The notes below the pieces were generated by a model. The model saw only the letters and a list, made by a program, of their open reading frames with translations. It had not been told where the DNA came from and made no database searches. The position numbers were made by a program, and so were the translations under genes. Shown here piece after piece: positions 9,663 through 17,764 of a stretch of DNA of 64,000 nt. Source of the DNA: Methylomonas rosea (GTDB lineage Bacteria > Pseudomonadota > Gammaproteobacteria > Methylococcales > Methylomonadaceae); assembly GCF_024505055.1 (NCBI RefSeq), contig NZ_JANIBL010000010.1, positions 1-64,000 of the forward strand, written 5' to 3'. Every line of letters begins with the position of its first letter. Position 1 is the first letter of the stretch.

Positions 9663-10580
9663 ATGCAAATTCAATGGTATCCCGGCCACATGCACAAGGC
9701 CAGCAAGGAGATCAAGTACGCCTTGCCCGACATCGATTTGCTGATCGAAATTCTCGACGCCCGCATTCCTTACAGCAGCCAAAACCCGATGTTGGCCGGC
9801 CTGCGTGGCGATAAACCCACTATCCGCGTGCTCAGCAAAACCGATCTGGCTGATCCGGAATTGACTAAAGCATGGCAAACCTATCTGGAACGGGAACAGG
9901 CGGTAAAAACCCTGGCAGTCACCACCCAACAGCCGGAAAAAATCAAACAGATTATCGACTTATGCGCAAAGATGCTGCCGGAGAAAACCGCTGCCAACAA
10001 AGTGATTCGCACTATGATCATGGGCATCCCCAACGTCGGCAAATCCACCATCATCAATGTACTGGCGGGCCGGACCATCGCCAAAACCGGCAACGAGCCG
10101 GCTGTCACCAAACAACAGCAACGCATCAACTTGGGCAATAACATCGTATTATCCGACACCCCCGGCGTGCTCTGGCCCAACGTAGAAAACCGCCACAGCG
10201 GTTATCGGCTGGCAGTGACCGGCGCGATCAAAGACACCGCATTTCAACACGACGACATCGCACTGTATGCATTGGAATACCTCGGCAAAGCCTATGCCGA
10301 GAATCTAAAAGCCCGCTACCGGCTGACTGAACTACCCAGCGAGGCAATGACATTACTGCAAGCCATCGGCACCAAACGCGGCTGCTTGCGTAGCGGCGGC
10401 GTGGTCGAGCTGGACAAAGCCGCGAAGCTTTTGCTAAACGAACTGCGCGCCGGTACGCTGGGCCAGATCACATTGGAAACGCCGGAGATGATAGAAGCGG
10501 AGATGGTGGAATTGACGGCTATTCGGGCAGAAAAAGAGGCCAAGAAAGCTGCAAAGCGGCGCGGTAACAGGCAGGATTAA
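9663..10580 (+). CDS. ylqF: Circularly permuted ribosome-biogenesis GTPase YlqF/RbgA
   Basis: A 305-residue GTPase of the YlqF/RbgA family, which in Bacillus takes part in late assembly of the 50S subunit. The permuted order of motifs is clear: DARIPYSS near the N-terminus, then G4-like SKTD (about 59), then G1 GIPNVGKST (about 122) and G3 DTPGVLWP. The N-terminal WYPGHMHKA is the family signature. The C-terminal region ends in a Lys/Arg-rich tail (KEAKKAAKRRGNRQD). It is the last housekeeping gene before the insertion-sequence remnants. Confidence 0.93.
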   Translation: MQIQWYPGHMHKASKEIKYALPDIDLLIEILDARIPYSSQNPMLAGLRGDKPTIRVLSKTDLADPELTKAWQTYLEREQAVKTLAVTTQQPEKIKQIIDLCAKMLPEKTAANKVIRTMIMGIPNVGKSTIINVLAGRTIAKTGNEPAVTKQQQRINLGNNIVLSDTPGVLWPNVENRHSGYRLAVTGAIKDTAFQHDDIALYALEYLGKAYAENLKARYRLTELPSEAMTLLQAIGTKRGCLRSGGVVELDKAAKLLLNELRAGTLGQITLETPEMIEAEMVELTAIRAEKEAKKAAKRRGNRQD

Positions 10581-10639
10581 GGCTGGACTTGGTAGGGCGA
10601 TCCGGTTGACTGATAAGTACTTTAGGCACAGCCGGCCAC

Positions 10640-10746
10640 TGATCTTGCCCGGATTTGACGGACACTCAACTAAGCGACTTTTTTAGCTTCAAAATTTTCC
10701 GGGCTGATATAGCCTAATTTGGAGTGAAGCCGTTTTTGACATCGGA
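10640..10746 (-). mobile_element. Remnant of an IS3-family element (tail of orfB plus terminal repeat)
   Basis: On the minus strand a short reading frame ending at 10670 encodes CQKRLHSKLGYISPENFEA, the extreme C-terminus of an IS3-family orfB transposase. It is followed by AGTGTCCGTCAAATCCGGG, which reads from the other side as TGATCTTGCCCGG starting at 10640, like an IS3-type terminal repeat beginning with TG. The rest of this transposase is gone; another IS3-family element abuts it at 10747. The sequence differs from the neighbouring element, so these are two different insertion sequences. Confidence 0.7.
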
Positions 10747-10769
10747 TGGCAATAGTGGAGTCCAAAGAG

Positions 10770-11663
10770 TTAAGCCGCTTTCAATTTCTGAGTATAAAAC
10801 TGCCGTGTAAAGGCAACAGGAGACAAGTAGCCTAGTCGGGCCTGTTTCCGTTGCCGGTTGTAAAATATTTCAATGTATTCGCTGATTTCCTGCCTAGCTT
10901 CCATACGAGTACGGTATTGGCGATGATGAACCAGTTCATTTTTCAGCGATCCCCCGAAACTCTCCATCGGCGCGTTATCCCAACAGTCGCCCTTGCGACT
11001 CATGGATGCTTGCATGCCTAGTTGGGTCAGCAAGGCCTGGTACTCATGCGCACAATACTGGCTTACCGCGGTCTGAATGCAGAATCAGGCCCTTATCGAT
11101 TTCCTGCCAGAGACCGCACGAAAAACAGCCTGCATCACGAGATTCTTGGTCATGCGTTCATGCAAGGCGTAGCCGACCAATTCACCGCTGAATAGATCTT
11201 TGATGCCCGCCAGATATAACCAGCCCTCGTCAGTTGGAATGTAAGTAATGTCGCTGACCCAGGCTTTATTCGGCTCTAACACGTTAAAATTCCGCTCCAA
11301 TAGATTCGGCGCCACCGGCAAGCTGTGTCGAGAATCCGTGGTGGCTTTGAATTTTCGCTTCTGGATACAGCGTAACCCCAGTTTCCGTCGAATGCGCTTA
11401 ATCCGGTCAATTCCGATATGCGTGCCATTGTCGGCCAAATCCCGCTGCAACCGCTCTGGACCATACGTGCCTCGGGTACGTTGCTGAGCGGCTTGTATTT
11501 CAATTTCTAAACGATCATTCGCTTGTTTGCGAAGCGAAACCGGACGATTAAGCCACGCATAATAACCACTTTCCGATACTTCCAATACCCGGCATAACCC
11601 CAATACCGGATACTGCTCTCGCCATCCCTTAATCAGGCCAAACTTCACGTCGACGTCCTCGCA
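10770..11663 (-). pseudogene. IS3-family transposase orfB, inactivated by two frameshifts
   Basis: DDE transposase with an rve integrase core, in two visible pieces. The upstream piece has the HTH_21-like region (SGYYAWLNRP, GTYGPERLQRDL) and the first catalytic Asp (WVSDITYIPT). The downstream piece has KGDCWDNAPMESFGGSLKNE with the catalytic Glu. Between them, a missing base near 11106 shifts the frame, and an extra base near 11063 shifts it back. The second catalytic Asp (LILHSDRG) lies in the out-of-frame segment. Restoring both bases would give one continuous transposase, so the damage is minimal and probably recent. Confidence 0.85.
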
Positions 11664-11815
11664 AAGTAGGCCGCGCACTTTTTTAAGAGATCACGCTCCA
11701 TTTTGACTTCAGCCAACTCACGTTTCACTTTGGCCAGTTCTAATTCGACCTCTGTCAGGGGGCGCTGATGTTTGCCCACTTCAGCCAGTTTGCCAGCGCG
11801 ACCCGCAGTGATTCA
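11655..11815 (-). pseudogene. IS3-family orfA, C-terminal fragment
   Basis: The frame reads KLAEVGKHQRPLTEVELELA and on to KVKRELAEVKMERDLLKK, then CAAYFARTST and a stop. This is the leucine-zipper-like end of an IS3 orfA, normally about 100 residues. Its helix-turn-helix half is missing because the element is broken where it meets tamA. It overlaps the start of orfB, as expected for programmed -1 frameshifting in this family. Confidence 0.75.
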
Positions 11816-12703
11816 GGCGGCGGTTAGTGTAAGCCGCGCTTAGCAGCGGGCCGATATCGGTATCAAAACCAACACCAAAACTGTAATGATGCTGTTTTTT
11901 GGCTTGCAGTTTAATCGCGACGGGCACACCTTGCTCGGCGCTCAAGGTATCGGGAACAATATCAACTGTGGCGAAATAACCGCTTTTTAAAAGGTTGGCA
12001 TGGGTCTTGGCCAACTGGCTGCCGTTATAAAAACGCCGCTGTTGATCGAGATATATTTGGCGACGAACGCAGGGTTTAAGGCATCCTGATGCACAACGAT
12101 TTCATCAAACACTTTGCGCGGCCCACTATCAAACACCAACTTGATTTGGGCTTTATTGCGCTGTTTGTCTATCAACAATTTTTTTTCGGTAAAGCTGCCG
12201 CGCAAATAGCCGGTTTCCATGGCTAATGCTTCAATACGGGTTTTCATCTTTTCGTATTGGCTGTGATCCAGCGGGCTACCGGCAATTTTTAACAAGTTGT
12301 CCCGTAACTTTTGAAACTCTAGGTTGGTTTTTGCTGACCCGTTAATGGTGACGCTGACTTGGTCGACAAACACTTGAGGACCTGCGGCAATATCAAAATC
12401 GGCAGTCCAGCAGTCGTTTTTAAACACCAGGGACTTTTTAACGCTGGTATGGTAATGACCCAGCGCGCGCAGTGCCTGATCAATTTCCTGCTCTGCTTTG
12501 GCGTAAAGGCTGCGTATTTTCCACTCGGGCGTGTCACATTTTTCTTTTTCCAAAGACAGCATCAGCCGGGTGTTGGATGCGGTTTTGCCTTCAAGCCCGG
12601 TAATAAGAACCGTGGCAAATCCCGCCGGGGCACATAAGCCTAAGAACGGCAGCGCCAGCATTGTTCTCCAGGTTAACCTAAGCAAAAACATTAAATACTG
12701 CAT
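11816..12703 (-). pseudogene. tamA: Truncated, frameshifted tamA (translocation and assembly module outer-membrane protein)
   Basis: TamA is an Omp85-family outer-membrane protein working with TamB. The remnant has a signal peptide (MQYLMFLLRLTWRTMLALPFLG), then POTRA domains (ITGLEGKTASNTRL; ALGHYHTSV; TGYLRGSFTEKK). A one-base loss near 12031-12037 moves the frame from SINSGV into FYNGSQLAKTHANLLKSGYF. The sequence continues to FGVGFDTDIGPLLSAAYTN, the first barrel strand, where it meets IS3 DNA. The barrel of more than 300 residues is absent and no tamB follows. It is therefore dead as an outer-membrane protein unless another copy exists elsewhere. Confidence 0.85.
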
Positions 12704-13006
12704 TAGTGTGCTTTATGCCGATTGGACCGGTAGCCGAGAAAGATCCGGCCTTAGTTGAGCTTGACCGGATCAGCCCATCAAGGTTTGTTATGGTCTAAAC
12801 TTTTGCTGAATTGGCCGCCACAGTGCCTTGATCGCCATGAATTTATGCCGTCAGCTTACCTTACTGTATCAGCTTAGGCGACCTTGCTGATGTTCACCAG
12901 GGCCTAGCGAGGGCGTCAGCTAACAATCCTGTCAAAGCACCTGCTCTTATAGCCGGCGTTCGGGCTTTCAGCGCATAATTTCGACAACGTAATACAGAGC
13001 AGACAA
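12704..13006. other. Intergenic region between tamA remnant and lipoprotein gene
   Basis: No gene is supported here. It must hold the leftward promoter of the former tamA and the rightward promoter of the lipoprotein gene at 13007, but no convincing -35/-10 pair was found. A small inverted repeat, GATCCGG at 12742-12748 with CCGGATC at 12765-12771, is the only visible structure. Confidence 0.5.
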
Positions 13007-14440
13007 ATGAACTCGCTTTTTCACAAAATATTCATATGCACGGCATGGTTGGTCACGGTTTTTAATTTCGGATGCGCAAGGACTGACCAAGCTCTTGAAG
13101 AGTTTATGACTGTCAGTGGCACGGCTGCGTACCGCCAACGCATCGCCATGCCGCCGGATGCGGTGTTGTCGGTGCAGCTTGAAGACGTGACGCTGGCCGA
13201 TGCGCAAAGTCCGGTGTTGGCCGAATTTAGCGAGCACTTTGGCGACCGCCAGGTCCCCATAGCCTTTACTCTGCCAGTACCCAAGACGGCCATCCATGCC
13301 AATCACCGTTATAACCTGAGGGCGAGCATTACTGTCGGTGGCACCCTGCGTTTTACCACCACGCGCCTTTATCCGGTGTTAACCGACGACCGGCTCAGTC
13401 AGGTCGACCTGCTGCTTGACGCCGTTACGGCAAGCGCCGCCGGTAGATCAGCAAACGTCTTACCGACCCCCCTTAGTCTACCGGCCAGCTTTGCAGCAGC
13501 GCTGCCGTGTGCCGATTGTCCTGGCATTATGCAAACCCTGACTTTGCGTGGTGATGGCCTGTACCGTTTGCGCCGGGTTTACCAAGAGAAACCCAACGGC
13601 TTGTTTGCCGAAGCCGGCGGCTGGAAAATTACAGATAATGTATTGCGCCTGAACAATGGCACTGAAACCTCACTATTTGCCATCCTTGATAACGACACAT
13701 TGCGTCAGCTTGATGCCGCAGGCCAGCCCATAAAATCGCCTGCCTATCTCGATCTTCGCCGCAACATTCAAGTCGATCCGCTAAACGATTCGGTGCAATG
13801 GTACGGTAAGTTCCAATACATGGCTGATGCTGCGACGTTCACCGAATGCGCCAGCGGCCTAAGCTGGCCGGTTGTGATGACGGGCGACTACCTGACCGCA
13901 GAACGCAACTACAGCAAATCGGCTGTTACGCCCGGTTCGCCGCTTTGGGTGACGTTTAAAGGACGACTTGAGCAACGTCCGGGCATGGAAGGGCCGGTCA
14001 TCGAGCAGATGGTGATCGAAAAATTCAACGCGTCGCAACCCGAAAAAGCCTGTAAACCAACAGCCTCCAACGCTGGGTTGGCAATTGCCGAACTAAAAAA
14101 CACCTATTGGAAACTACTGAATATTGGCGACCAACAGATACCCATATCGCCGTCAGCGACAAACCAAATTCATATGATCCTGGCCAACCAGGGTTCGCGG
14201 GTGAGCGGATTCAGTGGCTGCAATCAATTTACCGGCTCATTTAAACACTCAAGCCAGGAATTGCGCTTTTCGCAGATGGCCGGCACCATGATGGCCTGCT
14301 CGTCGCCTGCTATGGAACTAGAAACCAAAGTACTTGAGGCACTAAATACCACTACCCATTACCGTATCGAAGGTGAACATTTACTGCTGCTTACAGGCAA
14401 TAAGGTGATAGCGCGTTTTGAGTCGCTGTATTTGCGCTGA
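13007..14440 (+). CDS. Three-part envelope lipoprotein: YbaY-like, NlpE-like and META (HslJ-like) domains
   Basis: A 477-residue exported protein; Cys23 after a hydrophobic signal (FNFGC) is a weak but plausible lipobox. Residues about 36-140 resemble the YbaY/YscW lipoprotein domain (VSGTAAYRQRIAMPPDAVL ... IHANHRYNLRASI). About 156-250 match the NlpE copper-stress lipoprotein with its CxxC (LPCADCPG, Cys168/Cys171), followed by an OB-like segment (262-345) as in NlpE. About 358-475 form a META domain (NTYWKLLNI ... SGCNQFTG ... MMACSSPAME). NlpE signals envelope and copper stress in E. coli and META proteins occur in heat-shock and novobiocin-resistance lipoproteins. A role in envelope stress sensing is inference. 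It stands alone between two transposon scars. Confidence 0.8.
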   Translation: MNSLFHKIFICTAWLVTVFNFGCARTDQALEEFMTVSGTAAYRQRIAMPPDAVLSVQLEDVTLADAQSPVLAEFSEHFGDRQVPIAFTLPVPKTAIHANHRYNLRASITVGGTLRFTTTRLYPVLTDDRLSQVDLLLDAVTASAAGRSANVLPTPLSLPASFAAALPCADCPGIMQTLTLRGDGLYRLRRVYQEKPNGLFAEAGGWKITDNVLRLNNGTETSLFAILDNDTLRQLDAAGQPIKSPAYLDLRRNIQVDPLNDSVQWYGKFQYMADAATFTECASGLSWPVVMTGDYLTAERNYSKSAVTPGSPLWVTFKGRLEQRPGMEGPVIEQMVIEKFNASQPEKACKPTASNAGLAIAELKNTYWKLLNIGDQQIPISPSATNQIHMILANQGSRVSGFSGCNQFTGSFKHSSQELRFSQMAGTMMACSSPAMELETKVLEALNTTTHYRIEGEHLLLLTGNKVIARFESLYLR

Positions 14441-14512
14441 TTGCGCATCTTATTTTGGCGCGGCGCGGTCCAGGGCAGGGTTCCTGATTCCCTTTAAACA
14501 AATTAGGACTAA

Positions 14513-14563
14513 CATGAAGCTACCTCTTTTAATGTTGGCAAGTGCGTTTTTCATGCTTATCTG
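14513..14563 (+). pseudogene. Stub of a lipoprotein signal peptide
   Basis: The ATG at 14513 opens a 16-codon frame, MKLPLLMLASAFFMLI, which looks exactly like a lipoprotein signal sequence. It stops at TGA where the next in-frame codon would be TGC (Cys), followed by GAD. What follows is transposase sequence on the other strand, so this appears to be the start of a lipoprotein gene cut by insertion. Short length makes chance similarity possible. Confidence 0.4.
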
Positions 14564-14803
14564 ATGCGGCGCCGATCAAGCTTTTTTGTGAAGTCCACGC
14601 GTCGATTAGACTGCCATCGACGCTGGAGTATTCATACGAAACGAGGTTTTGCCATTCTGCTTCGCTGCGCAAGGCTTCGGACAACAGGCGCTCTCGGTTG
14701 GCGCTGAAGACGCTGCGCTCCCAACCCGCATCGTCACGCCCAGACCGATAAACCTGCGAAACAGCGACGAAGACGGAATCAATTGAGGGCAATACGCTGT
14801 CAA
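14545..14803 (-). pseudogene. IS5-family transposase fragment, frameshifted
   Basis: Two minus-strand frames together give the N-terminal part of an IS5-family transposase: LIPSSSLFRRFIGLGV in one frame, then DDAGWERSVFSANRERLLSEAL in the other, and VDGSLIDAWTSQKSL after it. This matches the family pattern of LLFRWFVGL, WDHSTFSKNRDRLL and VDGTLIEAWAS. A frameshift separates the halves near 14735-14745, and the rest of the transposase is missing. No terminal repeats were identified. Confidence 0.75.
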
Positions 14804-14869
14804 CCAAGAGTCTTAACTCTTACTCACCGACTTAGCCGGTAATCTTTTTATAACCAGGGGGGCAGGAAA

Positions 14870-16171
14870 ATGCTGAGAAGATACCTTTTTCTTGGGATAG
14901 TTTTAATCGTGGCTTGCGATTTATCGGGTTGTGGTTTATTGGCCGTCAAAGAACAGCATCAAAAAATCACCAGCTATTGCCAAATTTATGGAACAGTAAA
15001 ACCTGAATTTGACAATGGTAAAAAAATGATCGTAACGCTGTTTAAATTCAATGGCGGAGACGTTAATAATCGCGCCAACTGGGGGTTGTTTGACCATTTC
15101 GTCAGAGATCAACCTGGAAAGTGGTATTTTTCTACCGCATCAGGCCGATACGTTTTGGCTGCTTTTAAAGACGTCAATTCGGATTTAGTCTATCAACTCG
15201 ACGAACCGGCGTTGGCTCCGAGGCTTGATAACATCGTTGACTGCCAGCCAGGGGGCGTCAAAACCGATATTAGCTTGGTGATACCCGAACAAGGTCGCAC
15301 TCCAGCACAATCGCCCGTTGATATTTCCAAGCTGCAAGCCCGCAGCAGCAAAAATCAATTCGATATTTCGCTTGGTCAGGTGGCTAAACCTGGCGTCCTG
15401 GCAAGTTTGGATCAGCCCCGTTTTGCCGAGGAAGTCGCTAAGCAAAGTCTGTGGAAGCCACTGGATTTTTTGATCGATGGCAATGCAGGGCTTTATTTTT
15501 TAGAGCCTTATTCCGCCAATAAAATACCCGTGCTGTTCGTGCATGGCATCAATGGCACGCCACGCGATTTCAGTTATTTGATCGAACAATTGGATAAGAC
15601 ACATTTTCAGCCGTGGGTGGTTTACTATCCATCGGGAGCCTATATCGATAATGTGGCACGCTATATTGAACAGATGCTGCAGCAGTTGCATACCCAGTAT
15701 CATTTCGAAAAAATTGCCGTAGTTGCGCACAGTATGGGTGGCTTGGTATCGAGGAGCTTTATTCTCAAACATCTGGAAAATGCAAAAACTCCAGTTATTC
15801 CATTATTTATTTCAATTGCCACTCCCTGGAATGGTCATGCAGCGGCAAAACTAGGGGTCGATCATGCGCCAACTCCCGTCTACTCTTGGGAAGATTTGGC
15901 GATTGGAAGCCATTTTCTGAAGCAATTATTCTATAGCGGGGAATACTCGGAGATACGTAAACGTTTGCCGGATTCGATAGCTAACCATTTGTTGTTTTCA
16001 TTCATTGACACTCAATCTGGTGACGGCACTGTTAGTTTGTCCAGCCAATTACGCGACGAAGCGCAAGACGAGGCCGAGCGTCTATATGGCTTTTCGGCAT
16101 CGCATATGGGGATTTTAAATCTGCCTGAAGTTGCTCGGTTAGTTAATCGCTTGCTGGAAAACAACTATTAA
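14870..16171 (+). CDS. Lipoprotein with alpha/beta-hydrolase (lipase-like) domain
   Basis: A 433-residue predicted lipoprotein: signal peptide with lipobox LSGC (Cys21). Residues about 35-140 form a separate N-terminal domain of unknown kind containing several Gly/Asp-rich beta strands. From about 215 an alpha/beta-hydrolase fold begins with the oxyanion strand VLFVHGINGTP, the nucleophile elbow AHSMGG (Ser288), a candidate acid Asp385 (GDGTVS) and a candidate base His412 (SHMGIL). The layout resembles triacylglycerol lipases and PGAP1-like esterases, so it probably hydrolyses an ester at the outer membrane or in the periplasm; the substrate is unknown. A GGGG-rich ribosome site precedes the ATG. 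Confidence 0.82.
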   Translation: MLRRYLFLGIVLIVACDLSGCGLLAVKEQHQKITSYCQIYGTVKPEFDNGKKMIVTLFKFNGGDVNNRANWGLFDHFVRDQPGKWYFSTASGRYVLAAFKDVNSDLVYQLDEPALAPRLDNIVDCQPGGVKTDISLVIPEQGRTPAQSPVDISKLQARSSKNQFDISLGQVAKPGVLASLDQPRFAEEVAKQSLWKPLDFLIDGNAGLYFLEPYSANKIPVLFVHGINGTPRDFSYLIEQLDKTHFQPWVVYYPSGAYIDNVARYIEQMLQQLHTQYHFEKIAVVAHSMGGLVSRSFILKHLENAKTPVIPLFISIATPWNGHAAAKLGVDHAPTPVYSWEDLAIGSHFLKQLFYSGEYSEIRKRLPDSIANHLLFSFIDTQSGDGTVSLSSQLRDEAQDEAERLYGFSASHMGILNLPEVARLVNRLLENNY

Positions 16172-16273
16172 AAATGATTGGGGTTCTGACCAGGACAATA
16201 TCGCTTACGCAAGGCCGTTTTTAGTGTCTAACAATATTAGGTAATGCCCACCGGCATAGGGTGTTTTTATACA

Positions 16274-16735
16274 TAGAATAGAAAACCAGTGGCAAAACTA
16301 CAAAACCCGCTTAAATTCCAGTCATTTTGGGCTGAACTGTCAGCGGGTTTTCTCAAAGTTCCGTTCGATAACGTCGACCAACAGCTCCAGGTCGGCTTAG
16401 TGCATATTGCGGAAAACATGGATATTGACTACGCTCGGTTGGGTGTGGCAGCCGAAGACAATAAAGATATTTACGCTTCTTTTACTTACGCCACTGCCGG
16501 GACAAAACCCTGGGAAGGGTCATCGTTATTGGCCGCAGGGCCTTATTTAGCAACGCGTTTGCTGTCAGGCCAACCCGTAATATCGATGAGTTGCCTGACG
16601 TGGCTGCAATTGAATAAGCCAGCCTGGAACGCCTGGATCTGAAATCCGATTTGCTGTTTCCATTTATGGTGGGCGGCACGCTTTCCGGGGGTGTCGGTTT
16701 TGCTTGCGCAATCCAATTCTGGAGCAAGGAGTTCA
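16274..16735 (+). pseudogene. Broken GAF-domain fragment of a signalling protein
   Basis: From a GTG at 16289 the frame reads FWAELSAGFLKVPFDNVDQQ, then the IDYARLGVAAEDN region and SLLAAGPYLATRLLSGQPV. This matches the GAF-like domain that sits before the output domain in many PAS/GAF sensor kinases and NtrC-type activators. A base change near 16577-16584 shifts the frame; the next frame continues IDELPDVAAIE, a TAA stop (16615-16617), then ASLERLDLKSDLLFPFMVGG and TLSGGVGFACA. One frameshift and one nonsense codon mark it as dead. Neither flanking domain remains. Confidence 0.75.
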
Positions 16736-16741
16736 ATAAGC

Positions 16742-17734
16742 ATGATCGCGTATTTGTTTGCATTGGTAGCCGTATTGATCTCAACGCTATGGGGTGCTTG
16801 CAGCATTTATTTTGGCGATTCGCATACAGGAGGACTTCAGCAAGTTTTGGCTTTATTTTTCGGGTTAATAGGCTGCGTCACAGCCATTGGCTTGCTAGCG
16901 GGTCAATGGCGCAGATCGCTATTAACCGTTTATTTTATCGGTTTGTCCGGTATCTTGATTTGGTGGCTGAACATCGCGCCATCGAATGATAGGCAGTGGC
17001 AAGCTGACGCCCAACACTTGGCCCATGCCAGCTTTGTCGGCAATCTGGTTACCGTACATAACATTCGGAACTTCAGCTACAAAAGCGAATTCGATTATCA
17101 ACCGAATTATTACGACAAAACCTTCGATTTAAACAAATTGGAAGGAATCGACTTATTTTCCGTGTATTGGATGGGGCCGGCCTTCGCTCACACTATTTTG
17201 AGTTTTCATTTTGCTGGCGATGATTATTTGGCGGTGTCTATCGAAGCGCGCAAAGAAATCGGTGAGGGTTACTCAACGGTAAAAGGCTTTTTTCGTCAAT
17301 ACGAGCTGATTTATGTCGTGGCCGACGAACGGGATGTTATCGGTTTGCGCGCCAATCACCGAAACAACCCACCGGAACACGTTTATTGGTATCGGCTACA
17401 AGGTTCCCATCAAAACGCCAAAAACCTGTTTCTGGAGTATATGAACAAAATCAACCAGCTTAATGAGCAGCCAACGTTTTACAACACGCTACTGGATAAC
17501 TGTACGACAGCCATTTGGTGGCGGACTCGGGTTAATGCCGAACATCTGCCATTTTCCTGGAAAGTATTGCTTAGTGGCTATCTTCCAGAATATCTCTACG
17601 AAACGGGGCACCTGGATAACGGTAAGCCTTTTGATGAGTTACAGAAGCGCGCTCTTATTAACGATCTCGCCCATGCAGCCGACCATCGCTCAGATTTTTC
17701 GACGCGCATTCGGACGGTCGAGCAACAAATCTAG
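16742..17734 (+). CDS. Membrane-anchored DUF4105 (Lnb N-terminal-like periplasmic) protein
   Basis: A 330-residue protein. The ATG at 16742 was chosen because AAGGAG lies 11 bases upstream; an earlier in-frame start would extend into the GAF remnant. Three hydrophobic segments occupy about residues 1-90 (MIAYLFALVAVLIS; LALFFGLIGCVTAIGLL; YFIGLSGILIWWL). The rest looks periplasmic and carries the DUF4105 signature: VHNIRNFSY, YDKTFDLNKLEGIDLF, WMGPAFAHTILSF and YNTLLDNCTTAIW. The conserved His and Cys of these motifs suggest a cysteine-hydrolase-like centre, but no activity is established to my knowledge. It lies between two lipoprotein hydrolases and 30 bases before the second. Confidence 0.8.
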   Translation: MIAYLFALVAVLISTLWGACSIYFGDSHTGGLQQVLALFFGLIGCVTAIGLLAGQWRRSLLTVYFIGLSGILIWWLNIAPSNDRQWQADAQHLAHASFVGNLVTVHNIRNFSYKSEFDYQPNYYDKTFDLNKLEGIDLFSVYWMGPAFAHTILSFHFAGDDYLAVSIEARKEIGEGYSTVKGFFRQYELIYVVADERDVIGLRANHRNNPPEHVYWYRLQGSHQNAKNLFLEYMNKINQLNEQPTFYNTLLDNCTTAIWWRTRVNAEHLPFSWKVLLSGYLPEYLYETGHLDNGKPFDELQKRALINDLAHAADHRSDFSTRIRTVEQQI

Positions 17735-17764
17735 CAGCAATTTTTTGTCACAGACTTATTTGAG

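Larger units (their letters stand above)
10747..11815 (-). mobile_element. IS3-family insertion sequence remnant, 5' end deleted
   Basis: Holds the end of an orfA and a broken orfB transposase gene. The downstream end starts TGGCAATAGTGGAGTCC at 10747, fitting an IS3-type end with TG at its tip. The matching repeat on the far side is missing: the orfA reading frame is cut at about 11815, where tamA sequence begins. With one end gone and two frameshifts in orfB, it cannot transpose by itself. Confidence 0.8.

Noticed and set aside
11063..11106. Programmed frameshifting as the explanation for the orfB breaks
   Set aside because: IS3 frameshifting occurs at the orfA/orfB junction, not inside the catalytic core; here one shift is undone by a second, and no slippery sequence was seen.
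14529..14807. A 92-residue minus-strand frame as an intact small gene
   Set aside because: Its sequence is the middle of an IS5-family transposase, with the preceding part in another frame, so it is a remnant.
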